Below are positions 44,232-52,978 of a stretch of 64,000 bases of DNA, piece by piece (position 1 is the stretch's first letter; the number at the start of each line of letters is the position of its first letter). The notes under the pieces were generated by a model that was not told where the DNA came from, did not search any database, and saw nothing but the letters and a program-made list of their open reading frames with translations. Origin of the DNA: Anaerolineae bacterium (GTDB taxonomy: Bacteria; Chloroflexota; Anaerolineae; Aggregatilineales; Phototrophicaceae); contig JAJEGA010000001.1 of NCBI GenBank assembly GCA_022820125.1, positions 1 to 64,000 of the forward strand. Direction: 5' to 3'. The position numbers and the translations under genes were made by a program.

Positions 44232-46391
44232 ATGACCTTGCCACCCGATTACGCCGAACGCGTCTATGCCGGGGCGCTCGGCAAAATGATTGGCGTCTAC
44301 CTGGGCCGCCCGATCGAAGGCTGGTCTTATGAGATGATCATGAAACGATTTGGCGAGATCAATTATTATGTGCATGAGGCGCTTGATCAGCCGCTGATCG
44401 TGACCGATGACGATCTCTCTGGCACATTTACCTTCGTGCGCGCCCTGCCGGATTACGGCAACAGCCCGAATCTGACCCCGGCGCAGATCGGCCAGACCTG
44501 GCTCAATTACATCATCGAAGGCAAGACAATCTTGTGGTGGGGCGGCATCGGCGATGTCACTGAACATACCGCCTATCTCCGGCTGAAAGACGGCATTCAG
44601 CCTCCACGCAGCGGCTCGATTGAACTCAACGGTCCGGTCATGGCGCAGCAGATCGGCTCGCAGATCTTCATTGACAGCTGGGGCATGATCGCGCCTGGCG
44701 ACCCCGAACTGGCGGCCGACCTGGCGCGAAGGGCGGCCAGCGTCAGCCACGACGGCGAAGCTATCTATGGCGCGCAGGTGGTCGCCGCCTTGGTCGCGCA
44801 GGCTTTCGTCGAAGCGGACACGAATAAGCTGATCGACGACGCCGCCGCCTTGATCCCCGCCGATTCGATCATCTACCGAATGATTGAGCAGGTACGCGCC
44901 TGGCACGCCCGGCAGCCGGATTGGCATCAGACGCTGCGGCAGATCGACCGCGAATACAACCGCGAGCGTTATCCCGGCAATTGCCATATCGTACCGAACC
45001 ATGCGCGGATTATCCTGGCGCTGCTCTATGGCGACGACGACTTTCAAAAGTCAATGATGGTGGTTAACACATCGGGTTTTGACACCGACTGCAACTCGGG
45101 CAATGTTGGCTGCATTATGGGCATAATGAAAGGTCTTGCCGGGCTCGACGCCGGACCGGACTGGCGCGGTCCGATGGCGGATCGCCTGTATCTGCCAACG
45201 GCGGATGGCGGCAGCGCCATCAGCGACGCGCTCGGCGAAAGCACCAAGCTGGTTAATATCGCTCGCGGGATGCGGGGCTTGGCGCCGCACAAGCCGAAAG
45301 ACGGAGCGCGATATCATTTCAGCCTGCCAGGGTCGGTGCAGGGTTTTGAGCCTGAAACGGCGCCAGAATGCAAGAATACGGCGACCATCGAAAATGTGCC
45401 GGCGCCGGGCAAAAGCGGCGACCGCTCGCTGGCGATTCGCTTTCACCGGCTGGCGGCGGGGCGCATCGCCAGAGTCGCAACGCTCACCTTTATCCCATCC
45501 AAGGAAATCGCTGATTATTTTGACGAGCGCGGCTACCGCTTGCTGGCGTCGCCGACCTTGTATCCGGGGCAAGTTGTCCGCGCCCGCCTCGCGGCCGATG
45601 CCGCCAATGCAGATGCGGTGACGCTGCGACTCTACGCGCGCCATTACAACGAAGACGATGCGCTAGAGATCATCGGCAGCGAGCCCGTCGAGCTTGCGCC
45701 CGACGCCGAAGCCAAGCTGTCCTGGCTAGTGCCGCAGACTGGCAACCAGCCCATCGCCTGCATCGGCATCGAGATTGCCGGTGAGCATGGCGCCAGCGGC
45801 AGCGTCTATCTGGATCGGCTGGCATGGGACGGCGCGCCCAACATAAGCCTGAACCGTCCAACCATCAGCCAAGCTGGGCAAGAGAAGCGAAAGCGGCCAG
45901 TATTTTGGAAGAAAGCCTGGATTTACGCGCTGGATTCCAGCGAACGTTTCGATTCCTGGGATTACTGGACAAATGCCTACCGGCTGATACAGAATCAAGG
46001 CCGCGGTCTGCTAATGCAAGGCACACGCGACTGGATCGATTATCAGTTTGCCGCCACCGCCATGCCGCGCGTCTGCGAAGCCGGGGGGATCGCCGTGCGC
46101 GTGCAGGGCTTGCAGCGATATTACGCCCTGCTGCTGGATCAAGATCGGACACGCATCGTACGCGTCCTGGATGGCGAAACCATCCTGGCGCAGAACGACT
46201 CAGGCTGGTCGGTCGAGCAGAGTTACGCGCTCAAGTTGATTGTCGCAGGCAATAGGCTGAGCGCCTTCGTCAATGGCGAGCAGACGCTGCAAGCAATCGA
46301 CCCGGAAAATGCCTTGACCGGCGGCGGTATCGCCCTTATCGCGCAAACCGGATTCATCTTCTTCGACGACGTTTCCGTCCGTCCCCTCTAA
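44232..46391 (+). CDS. ADP-ribosylglycohydrolase-family protein with C-terminal carbohydrate-binding-like domains
   Basis: 719 residues. Residues 1-350 show the DraG fold: GALGKMIGVYLGRPIEG, the metal Asp pair in IVTDDDLSGTFTF, and the second metal site in NTSGFDTDCNSGNVGCIMG. Residues about 365-540 look like a beta-sandwich and about 575-719 like a LamG/DUF1080-type domain ending IFFDDVSVRP. AGGAG precedes the ATG. The gene context (GH32, importer, SnoaL) argues for an N- or O-glycosidic bond in a metabolite rather than protein ADP-ribose removal; that is inference. Confidence 0.82.
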   Translation: MTLPPDYAERVYAGALGKMIGVYLGRPIEGWSYEMIMKRFGEINYYVHEALDQPLIVTDDDLSGTFTFVRALPDYGNSPNLTPAQIGQTWLNYIIEGKTILWWGGIGDVTEHTAYLRLKDGIQPPRSGSIELNGPVMAQQIGSQIFIDSWGMIAPGDPELAADLARRAASVSHDGEAIYGAQVVAALVAQAFVEADTNKLIDDAAALIPADSIIYRMIEQVRAWHARQPDWHQTLRQIDREYNRERYPGNCHIVPNHARIILALLYGDDDFQKSMMVVNTSGFDTDCNSGNVGCIMGIMKGLAGLDAGPDWRGPMADRLYLPTADGGSAISDALGESTKLVNIARGMRGLAPHKPKDGARYHFSLPGSVQGFEPETAPECKNTATIENVPAPGKSGDRSLAIRFHRLAAGRIARVATLTFIPSKEIADYFDERGYRLLASPTLYPGQVVRARLAADAANADAVTLRLYARHYNEDDALEIIGSEPVELAPDAEAKLSWLVPQTGNQPIACIGIEIAGEHGASGSVYLDRLAWDGAPNISLNRPTISQAGQEKRKRPVFWKKAWIYALDSSERFDSWDYWTNAYRLIQNQGRGLLMQGTRDWIDYQFAATAMPRVCEAGGIAVRVQGLQRYYALLLDQDRTRIVRVLDGETILAQNDSGWSVEQSYALKLIVAGNRLSAFVNGEQTLQAIDPENALTGGGIALIAQTGFIFFDDVSVRPL

Positions 46392-46400
46392 TCGGCGTCG

Positions 46401-47828
46401 CTAATGCCAGATGGAGCGCATCAGCCAGGCTGACAGTCTCTTGACCTCACCTTTCCCGAATAAGCGCAGCCCCTGGCTCTGGGCGCTCGTCGGGTAGATG
46501 CGGCTGCAAATGCTGGTTCGGCCATTGGCGATGATCTCCAAAACCGAGCCGTCAAGCAAAATGCGCAGCTGCAAGCTTTCACCAGGCGCGAGCTCGTGCG
46601 GCGCTTCGTTGGCGAAGGCTTCCTGTTCCTCGTCCTGGCTCGCTCGCTCGCGGTTCACGCTCAGCAGTTTGGTATCCGGATTGTAGCTGAGGCGCGTTTC
46701 TTCGCTGCCATCAGCGGCGCAGGCGACTGCCAGACCAACGCTGCCCTCCGGCTTGATTTCAAGCTCGATATCGAGCGCCGCACCCCGGAGCTCGAGATCG
46801 CGCTCGCCGCCGGTCAGCCGCAAATCGCTGATCTCAGTACATTGGCCGCGAAGGCGCTTTAGCTCCGGCACGGGGGTCATGTGGAGCCGTCCATCTCGCA
46901 AGCTCAGTTCACGCGGGATTGAATGGCATCCGGCCCAGCCGGCGGCGACATGCGCGTCTTCACTGCGGCCCTCGCGCAGCCAGCCCCAGAGCAGGCGGCG
47001 GCCCCGCGCGTCTTCCATCGTGAAGGGCGCGTAAAAATAAGCGTGATCCAGGATCCCGCTGGTCTCGGGCCTAAACTGCTGATCCAAATACTCGCCGATA
47101 AAGTAGAAAACGGTGAAGGGAATCCTTCTGCCCTTGCCCGCCACGATCAGCACCCACTTGTCCCCCAGCGGGAAAAACGAGGGGCATTCCCAGACGCAGC
47201 CGTCATTGGCATAGCTGCCCGTCAATAGCGGATGCAAGAATTCCCACTGGATCAGGTCAGTCGAACGATAGAGAAATACGGAACCGCCGCGGTTTTTGAT
47301 GCGCGAGGCGAGCAGCATATACCAGCACTCGCCTTCGCGCCATATCATCGGGTCGCGCAAATCGATGGTCTGATTGGCTAAGTCCGGGATTTCGCTCAAG
47401 ATCGGGTTGCCGCTGTATTTCTCCCAAGTGAGCAAGCCATCCTGGCTGGTGGCGATGCATTGCGATTGCTGACCATACCCGTCTGGACCAACACCGGTAT
47501 AAACCGCCGTCGCTAGGCCTTCGTTATCCACCACAGTGCCAGACCAGCAGCCGGTCGCATCGGGACCGCCCGGCGTTGGCGCAAGCGCAACCGGCAGATC
47601 CCGCCAGTGAATCGCGTCGTCGCTGACCGCATGCCCCCAATAAGCGAGACCAAAGCGGGGGCTCTCCGGGTGGTACTGGTAGAAGAGATGATACTCTCCA
47701 TCCCAGTGGATCACGCCGTTGGGGTCGTTCATCCAGCTCGAGGGCGCGATGAAATGATAGCTGGGACGGTGGAAATCCTGCGCCAGGCTTCGGCGCTGCT
47801 CGGCGAAATCGCGATTCGTTGTGGTCAT
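46401..47828 (-). CDS. GH32 beta-fructosidase (sucrose/fructan hydrolase)
   Basis: 475 residues. All three GH32 motifs are visible: nucleophile Asp35 in SSWMNDPNG, transition-state RDP in IDLRDPMIW, and acid/base Glu in CVWECPSFF. A five-bladed propeller is followed by a C-terminal beta-sandwich ending ANGRTSICSRIYP. No signal peptide, so it acts on imported fructosides. It converges with the ADP-ribosylglycohydrolase-like gene with a 9-nt gap. Confidence 0.93.
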   Translation of the reverse strand: MTTTNRDFAEQRRSLAQDFHRPSYHFIAPSSWMNDPNGVIHWDGEYHLFYQYHPESPRFGLAYWGHAVSDDAIHWRDLPVALAPTPGGPDATGCWSGTVVDNEGLATAVYTGVGPDGYGQQSQCIATSQDGLLTWEKYSGNPILSEIPDLANQTIDLRDPMIWREGECWYMLLASRIKNRGGSVFLYRSTDLIQWEFLHPLLTGSYANDGCVWECPSFFPLGDKWVLIVAGKGRRIPFTVFYFIGEYLDQQFRPETSGILDHAYFYAPFTMEDARGRRLLWGWLREGRSEDAHVAAGWAGCHSIPRELSLRDGRLHMTPVPELKRLRGQCTEISDLRLTGGERDLELRGAALDIELEIKPEGSVGLAVACAADGSEETRLSYNPDTKLLSVNRERASQDEEQEAFANEAPHELAPGESLQLRILLDGSVLEIIANGRTSICSRIYPTSAQSQGLRLFGKGEVKRLSAWLMRSIWH

Positions 47829-48096
47829 TTCGAATCTTCCATGTTTTGCTATGTCAAATACATGCGACAGCGGCGCCCCTGTTATGAGCGCGCGTTTCTA
47901 TTGTTATGCTGTCTGGTTGATGTTCACCATTTATTCTATCCTGTCATTGGCAGTTTTTCTGACCCGTCTTTGACGGGAGTGGCAAATATCGTGGATATAA
48001 TTCTCTTTGCGAACACGACACAGGTTTTTTCACCACAGCCCCTCGCAAATCACGACTTGGCTCACACAAAATAACAAGCCCGCGACAATAAGAAGC

Positions 48097-48172
48097 TGTA
48101 GGGGCGTTTCGGCGAAACGCCCGAAGCGCATGTGGTCGGGACAGCGGGCGGCTCAGCGAGCCGCCCCTACAG
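48097..48172. repeat. Head-to-head pair of family A palindromes
   Basis: 48097-48122 forward (TGTAGGGGCGTTTC GGC GAAACGCCCG) and 48144-48172 reverse (GCGGGCGGCTC AGC GAGCCGCCCCTACAGA). Confidence 0.8.
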
Positions 48173-48264
48173 ACTTCTAATTATTTGCATGACTTACTTG
48201 GAATTACTGAGATTTTTTCTATGCTTGGCGCAGTTTTCAAGTCCACAGAATTCGCCACTCCCCT

Positions 48265-48306
48265 TTGACAGATAACTTGACTAAGTATAGGAGAATCTAG
48301 TATACT
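48265..48306 (+). promoter_or_regulatory. Promoter motifs before the structured RNA
   Basis: TTGACT (48277-48282), 18 nt, TATACT (48301-48306) is the best pair; TTGACA (48265-48270) with TATAGG (48286-48291) at 15 nt is an alternative that would include the whole 5' hairpin in the RNA. Confidence 0.45.
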
Positions 48307-48487
48307 CCCCTCAGCGTTAACTGAGGGGAGTACTTGGCTACTGCCGTCTGGCATGTCTGAAATGCCAGATGACCGTGAGCATCTGATGCCCGCGGACTCG
48401 AACAGTTAGCCTAATTGAAACGTAACCGTTCACAGCCTCCTCCTTTCAGAATAAACAAGCGCCGTGCCGGGCGCTTGTTTGCTTTCT
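48304..48487 (+). ncRNA. Candidate structured non-coding RNA of unknown class
   Basis: In order: perfect 11-bp hairpin (ACTCCCCTCAG 48304-48314 with CTGAGGGGAGT 48321-48331); a closing helix TTGGCTACTG (48334-48343) with CAGTTAGCCTAA (48403-48414), two bulged Ts; inside it an 8-bp hairpin TCTGGCAT/ATGCCAGA (48347-48369) and a small GCAT/ATGC hairpin; then a pyrimidine-rich single strand with CCTCCTCC, an anti-Shine-Dalgarno-like stretch; then the terminator. No open frame spans it. It does not match 6S, SRP, RNase P or tmRNA as I know them. Confidence 0.55.
48453..48487 (+). terminator. Strong intrinsic terminator of the structured RNA
   Basis: 11-bp perfect stem AAACAAGCGCC/GGCGCTTGTTT with a 6-nt loop, followed by GCTTTCT. 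It may also serve the convergent permease operon in part. Confidence 0.75.
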
Positions 48488-48543
48488 GGCGAAGGATTTC
48501 GCCTCGAATAACTTAACACAATTCTTGAATGTCGGCGAGTTAC

Positions 48544-49455
48544 TTAACCCTTCAAGCCCACCGAGGCGATGCCGCCGATGAGTTGCTCCTGGGCGAAGAA
48601 GAAGACCAGGATAGGCGGGATCATCATCACAAGGTTAGCCGCCATAAGCAGATTCGTGTTGGGGTTGTAACGCGTGGCGAAGTTCGCCAAGCCGATTGCG
48701 ATGGTGAACTGATCGGTATTGTTCAGGTAGATGAGCGGTCCCAGCAAATCGCCCCAGGAGCTCAGAAACATGAAGACCACCACCACCGCCAGCACCGGCT
48801 TGCACAGCGGCAAGATGATGAAGCGAAAGATGCCAAAGTAGCTGCAGCCGTCGATCTTCGCCGCTTCGTCCAGATCGCGCGGGAAGGTGCGCATATACTG
48901 ACGTATGAGGAAGATGAAGAAGGCGTTGCCAGCAAATGACGGCACAATCAAGGGCAGATAAGTCCCGTACCAGCCTAACTCAAGAAAGAGCAAAAATTGT
49001 GGAATCATCTGCGATTGCCAGGGAATCAGCATGGTGATAATCAAGACGTTGAACAGAAATCCGCTGCCGCGGAAGCGCAGCCTGGCGAAGGCGTAAGCCA
49101 CCAACGTACACGAGAAAATCGTGCCAACAACATTTCCGCCAAAAATAATCAATGTATTCAGCGTGAAGCGCAGGAAGGGGCGCACCGGGTCCAGCAGCGC
49201 GATTTCGAAGTTGCGCCATTCAAAGTGCTCGGTGGGGAACCACTGCGGCGGGATGCTAAAATAGGGAACATTGTCCGGCTTGAGCGCCGCGGTTAGCATC
49301 CAGGAAACCGGAAGCAGCACAAAGCCGCAGAGCAAAAGAAGAATCGCGTAGAGCGCCAGCAGGCGCAGGGTTTTGCGCGCGCGCGGCACAATATCATCGC
49401 GCAGCCGCCGCATGACAATATCGCGAGATGGATTCAGAGACGGGCTGCCGCGCAT
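48544..49455 (-). CDS. CUT1 sugar ABC permease, MalG-type (system 3)
   Basis: 303 residues. The ATG lies 2 nt after the stop of the MalF-type gene, with GGAGGG upstream. EAA loop DLDEAAKIDGCSYFGIFRFI and the C-terminal GGIASVGLKG motif are canonical. About six helices. Last gene of the system 3 operon. Confidence 0.9.
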   Translation of the reverse strand: MRGSPSLNPSRDIVMRRLRDDIVPRARKTLRLLALYAILLLLCGFVLLPVSWMLTAALKPDNVPYFSIPPQWFPTEHFEWRNFEIALLDPVRPFLRFTLNTLIIFGGNVVGTIFSCTLVAYAFARLRFRGSGFLFNVLIITMLIPWQSQMIPQFLLFLELGWYGTYLPLIVPSFAGNAFFIFLIRQYMRTFPRDLDEAAKIDGCSYFGIFRFIILPLCKPVLAVVVVFMFLSSWGDLLGPLIYLNNTDQFTIAIGLANFATRYNPNTNLLMAANLVMMIPPILVFFFAQEQLIGGIASVGLKG

Positions 49456-49457
49456 AA

Positions 49458-50417
49458 CTATGACTTGCCCTCCTCGCTTTCGTAATAGACCCAGCGTTCG
49501 GAAGTGCGAAACGTGATCAAAATGACGATGGTCGCAATGACGACCAATACCCAGGAAAGCGCCGAGGCATAACCAAAACGCCCATTCTGGAAGCCTTCTT
49601 CATAAACATTGAGCAGATAGAATTGCAGCGCGCTCGCCCGCGTTCCGCCTCGCCCCGCCAGCACATAAGCCACGTCAAAGACCTGAAATGCCGCGACCAA
49701 ACCGGTAATGAGCTGGAAGAATATGCTCGGCGTCAGCATGGGCACGGTCACAAAGCGAAACTTCTGCGAGGCGTTGGCGCCGTCAATGGTTGCCGCTTCA
49801 TAAAGGTGGGGCGGGATATTCTGCAGCCCGGCCAGGTAAATGATGACCCCGCCGCCGACGCCCCACAAACCCATCAAGATAACCGCCGGTATCGCCCAGT
49901 CGCGGCTGGCAAGCCAGCGGGGCGGCTGCGCGATGCCAATCGCCCCCAAGACTTGATTGACCACGCCGACATCGGGGTTCAGCAATATGGACCACAAAAC
50001 GGCGACCGCGGTGCCGGCGATAACCGATGGCATGAACAGCACCGTGCGGAAGAAATACATGCCGCGTATTCGCTGATTGAGCAGCAATGCCAGCGATAGA
50101 CTGACCACTGTATAGATCGGCAGCGACATAATGACGAAGCGGAATGTCACCCGAAGCGAATTATAAAAGTCGCGATCGGAGAACATCTTCTCGTAGTTCT
50201 TTAGCCCGACCCAGTTCGGTGGCGTCAGCAGGTTCCAGTCCGTCAAGCTGATGAGCAAGGATGCGATGACCGGACCGATGATGAAGACAACCAAGCCGAT
50301 TAGCCAAGGGGACAGGAAGAGGTAGGCGACGCGTTCTTCGCGCCGTTCCATTTTCCCCAACGTCCGCCCGCCGCGAAACCGGCCTCCAAGGCGAGAATGT
50401 TTTATAGCTGCCTGCAT
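49458..50417 (-). CDS. CUT1 sugar ABC permease, MalF-type (system 3)
   Basis: 319 residues; the true start may be the ATG at 50351 (MERREERVAYLFLSPWLIGL), which has a GGGGA just upstream and fits the family better. EAA loop HLYEAATIDGANASQKFRFV. About six helices. Follows the binding-protein gene after about 70 nt. Confidence 0.88.
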   Translation of the reverse strand: MQAAIKHSRLGGRFRGGRTLGKMERREERVAYLFLSPWLIGLVVFIIGPVIASLLISLTDWNLLTPPNWVGLKNYEKMFSDRDFYNSLRVTFRFVIMSLPIYTVVSLSLALLLNQRIRGMYFFRTVLFMPSVIAGTAVAVLWSILLNPDVGVVNQVLGAIGIAQPPRWLASRDWAIPAVILMGLWGVGGGVIIYLAGLQNIPPHLYEAATIDGANASQKFRFVTVPMLTPSIFFQLITGLVAAFQVFDVAYVLAGRGGTRASALQFYLLNVYEEGFQNGRFGYASALSWVLVVIATIVILITFRTSERWVYYESEEGKS

Positions 50418-50486
50418 AAGCTAAAAAGCCGCAACATGGCGCCGCAGGCCCCTGAAGCGGCCCACAGCGCCATGTCTTTAGCGCAA

Positions 50487-51764
50487 TTATTCGGATTCGA
50501 AATTGTCCCAGGTTTCCCAGAGCTGATCCAGGTCGTCCTGAATGCCTGGCGCGATCTCATCAAGCGCCTCTTGCGCCGGTACGCCATCTTCGATCATCAA
50601 GCTATTAATCGCCTCGGCGATCTCCCCATAAGCGTCCCAGACAGTCGGAACGAAAACGGTCGCGCGGCCCAGGTTAATGGCGTCCAGCAATTCCTGGCGG
50701 CCCTCGCTGCCTTCCGCCCAGTTCATCTCCTCCGCCAGGCGCATGTTCATCGGCAGCCCGCCAGCCTCGGCGCGCATACGGTTGCCTTCCGTCGCCCAGA
50801 AGAGGATAAATTGCAGCGCCTCTTCCAGGTTGTCGCTGCCGCTGAGCGCCATCAATTCATCAGAGCCGGTGTACACCCAGGCCGGATCCCCCTCAGATTC
50901 CACCGGCGGCGGCGCGGCGCCCCAATTCACGCCGGCAGCTTCCAGCAAGGGCTGGGCTATCGGGCTGTCAGCCATCGCCATCGCCAACTGCCCCGCTGCC
51001 AACATCCCATCGGCGGAGTTGCCCGCCAGGTTCAGGTCAGCCGAAGTCAGGATGCCTTCCGTGCCCGCCATATCCGCCACGACTTGATAGAAGTGCGCGG
51101 TCGCCTCGTCATTGACATAGCCGATGACGCTGCGGCCATCTTCGCTGAAGTAATTTGCGGCGTCCGTCCACCAGGGCATGGGCAGCGTCCCGCCCCAAAC
51201 CCGCTCCGACATATCATCGCTGTACACCGTAAGCCGGGCGACGAGCTCGGCATATTCGTCAATCGTGATCGGCGCCGTCGGCGAAAGATGCGCTACGCCA
51301 GCGGCATCAAAGACATCCTTGTTGTAGAAGATATTGTATCCGGCTGTGAAGGTGCCCAGGCAGTACACTTGACCGTCCAGCGCGCAGTTTCTCGATACCG
51401 CACCGGCATTGTAGTCTTCGATATCGACGCCCGCAGACTCCAAGACGTCGTCAATCGGCGCGACCAATCCAGCCCTGATCCAGCGGATAACGTAGGGAAA
51501 CGCGATATCCGGCGGCTGCCCGGCGAGGAATGCCGTGTCTACTTTAGTGACATATTCGCCTTCCGGCACATCGGTGATCTGGACTGTGATGTTCGGATGC
51601 GCGGCTTCAAAAGCCTCGACCACCGAGGGCAAGAAGCCGGTGCCGTCCAGAAACATCCACAAATCAAGCGTCACCTCTTCATCCTGCGCGGCCGCCGCGC
51701 CAAGCGAGACAAGCAACAGCATTGCGCTGGCTGCCACGAGTAGAATTCTGCTTAAGCCTTTCAT
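50487..51764 (-). CDS. CUT1 sugar ABC transporter substrate-binding protein (system 3)
   Basis: 425 residues with a Sec signal peptide (LLVAASAMLLLVSLGAAAA, cleavage near AQD). SBP_bac_1 body: AFEAAHPNITVQITDVPEGE, PPDIAFPYVIRWIRAGLV and the C-terminal region AINSLMIEDGVPAQEALDEI. GGAGA precedes the start. First gene of the system 3 operon; no regulator or ATPase is adjacent. GH32 next to this operon hints at a fructoside ligand. Confidence 0.88.
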   Translation of the reverse strand: MKGLSRILLVAASAMLLLVSLGAAAAQDEEVTLDLWMFLDGTGFLPSVVEAFEAAHPNITVQITDVPEGEYVTKVDTAFLAGQPPDIAFPYVIRWIRAGLVAPIDDVLESAGVDIEDYNAGAVSRNCALDGQVYCLGTFTAGYNIFYNKDVFDAAGVAHLSPTAPITIDEYAELVARLTVYSDDMSERVWGGTLPMPWWTDAANYFSEDGRSVIGYVNDEATAHFYQVVADMAGTEGILTSADLNLAGNSADGMLAAGQLAMAMADSPIAQPLLEAAGVNWGAAPPPVESEGDPAWVYTGSDELMALSGSDNLEEALQFILFWATEGNRMRAEAGGLPMNMRLAEEMNWAEGSEGRQELLDAINLGRATVFVPTVWDAYGEIAEAINSLMIEDGVPAQEALDEIAPGIQDDLDQLWETWDNFESE

Positions 51765-51994
51765 TGTCTCCGTCCTTTCCTGTTAAATTGGATGCGTGCT
51801 TTGCCCGATACGAATTCACAGACCTTGAAGCATAATTTTCCTCCAATCCCCTACCCTAGGCTGATGCCTGCCACTTGAGTTCGCCTGGCATTTGGGCGCG
51901 CAAGAGCCGAGCGCAACCCATCGCCTTCGCTCGCGATCGGCTAGCGCGCCAGCGCCGTTTAGCCTGTTATTGTAATCCATAATCTGGATGTCTC

Positions 51995-52978
51995 TCAATC
52001 CGAACCCGCCGATTGCCCGAGTTCCCGCGCGCCAAACTCGCCCAGCAATCGCGCCAGGGCCGCATAGCGCTTGTCTCGCTCAAGCAGCAGCGCCACCCGT
52101 TCCGCCTCGCTGTAGCTATAGAATCCCGCCAGCGCTTTTGTGCCAATGCGCCCGTCTGCCGCGATGTCGCGCAGGAGCTGCGGCGCCTCCCAGCCAGCGC
52201 CCAATCCCGCTGATAGCACATCCATTATGCTGGCGTAGACATCTAAGCCAGCCATGTCAGCGATTTGGAAGGGACCATAAAAGGGAAGGCGGAAGCCGAA
52301 GCTGCTGCGCACGACTTCATCAACCTCTTGCGGCGTCGCCAGCCCCTCTTCCACACAAGCCAGCGCCTCGCGGAAAAGCGCAAACTGAATGCGATTGGCG
52401 ACGAAGCCCGGCGCGCTGGCGACCTTCGCGGGCCGCTTGCCTATCGCCAGCAGGAACTCGAGCGCTCGCTCGACAATCGCCGCGTCCGTATGCGCCGACG
52501 GGATGAGCTCGACCGCGGGCGTCCACTCCGGCGGGTTAAACCAGTGCATGCCGAAGAAGCGGTCTTTGCGCTCGACAAACGCCGCGAGCTCGTCAATTGG
52601 CAACGATGAGGTATTGGTCGCGATGATCGCGCGCGCCGGCGCCCGGGCATCGCATTCAGCCAGCACAGCGCTCTTGATCTCGATGCGCTCCGGCGCCGCC
52701 TCAAAGACGAGATCAGCCGAAGCCACCGCCGCCGCGATATCGGCCGCCGCGCGCACGGATTGCGCCGCTTTAATCGCCGTTGACGGCAAGAGCCCGGCAT
52801 CGACATGTCCGCGGACGCGCTCTTCCAGGCTTCCCAGCGCGCGCTGAGACGCTTCCGCCGTCTCGTCCACGAGAACAACATCCAGCCCGTTGAGCGCGAA
52901 GCATTCGGCGACGCCCAAGCCCATCGTGCCGGCGCCGATGATGGCGGCGCGCTTTAGTCGTTCACCCGAAATAGCCAT
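51995..52978 (-). CDS. 3-hydroxyacyl-CoA dehydrogenase family protein
   Basis: 327 residues. N-terminal NAD-binding AAIIGAGTMGLGVAECFALN; catalytic His/Glu region FFGMHWFNPPEWTPAVELIP; C-terminal helical domain starting PGFVANRIQFALFREALACV with GPFQIADMAGLDV. It oxidises L-3-hydroxyacyl-CoA to the 3-oxo form, or a related hydroxy acid (the family includes L-gulonate dehydrogenase-like members). It stands alone, without thiolase or enoyl-CoA hydratase neighbours. Confidence 0.87.
   Translation of the reverse strand: MAISGERLKRAAIIGAGTMGLGVAECFALNGLDVVLVDETAEASQRALGSLEERVRGHVDAGLLPSTAIKAAQSVRAAADIAAAVASADLVFEAAPERIEIKSAVLAECDARAPARAIIATNTSSLPIDELAAFVERKDRFFGMHWFNPPEWTPAVELIPSAHTDAAIVERALEFLLAIGKRPAKVASAPGFVANRIQFALFREALACVEEGLATPQEVDEVVRSSFGFRLPFYGPFQIADMAGLDVYASIMDVLSAGLGAGWEAPQLLRDIAADGRIGTKALAGFYSYSEAERVALLLERDKRYAALARLLGEFGARELGQSAGSD

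Larger units (their letters stand above)
47829..48543. other. Intergenic region: repeats and a candidate structured RNA; no gene seen
   Basis: About 715 nt between the GH32 gene start and the system 3 permease stop. 47829-48090 shows nothing clear, 48097-48172 holds two family A palindromes, and 48265-48487 holds the promoter, structured RNA and terminator described separately. The open frames here have no credible codon use. Confidence 0.7.

Noticed and set aside
47607-48074. 155-codon direct-strand frame across the GH32 start
   Set aside because: Its first half is antisense to the GH32 gene and the rest has no codon bias or ribosome site.
48340-48430. tRNA-like feature on the minus strand (TTCGAGTCC T-loop motif)
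   Set aside because: No acceptor stem, D-arm or anticodon arm can be formed around it.
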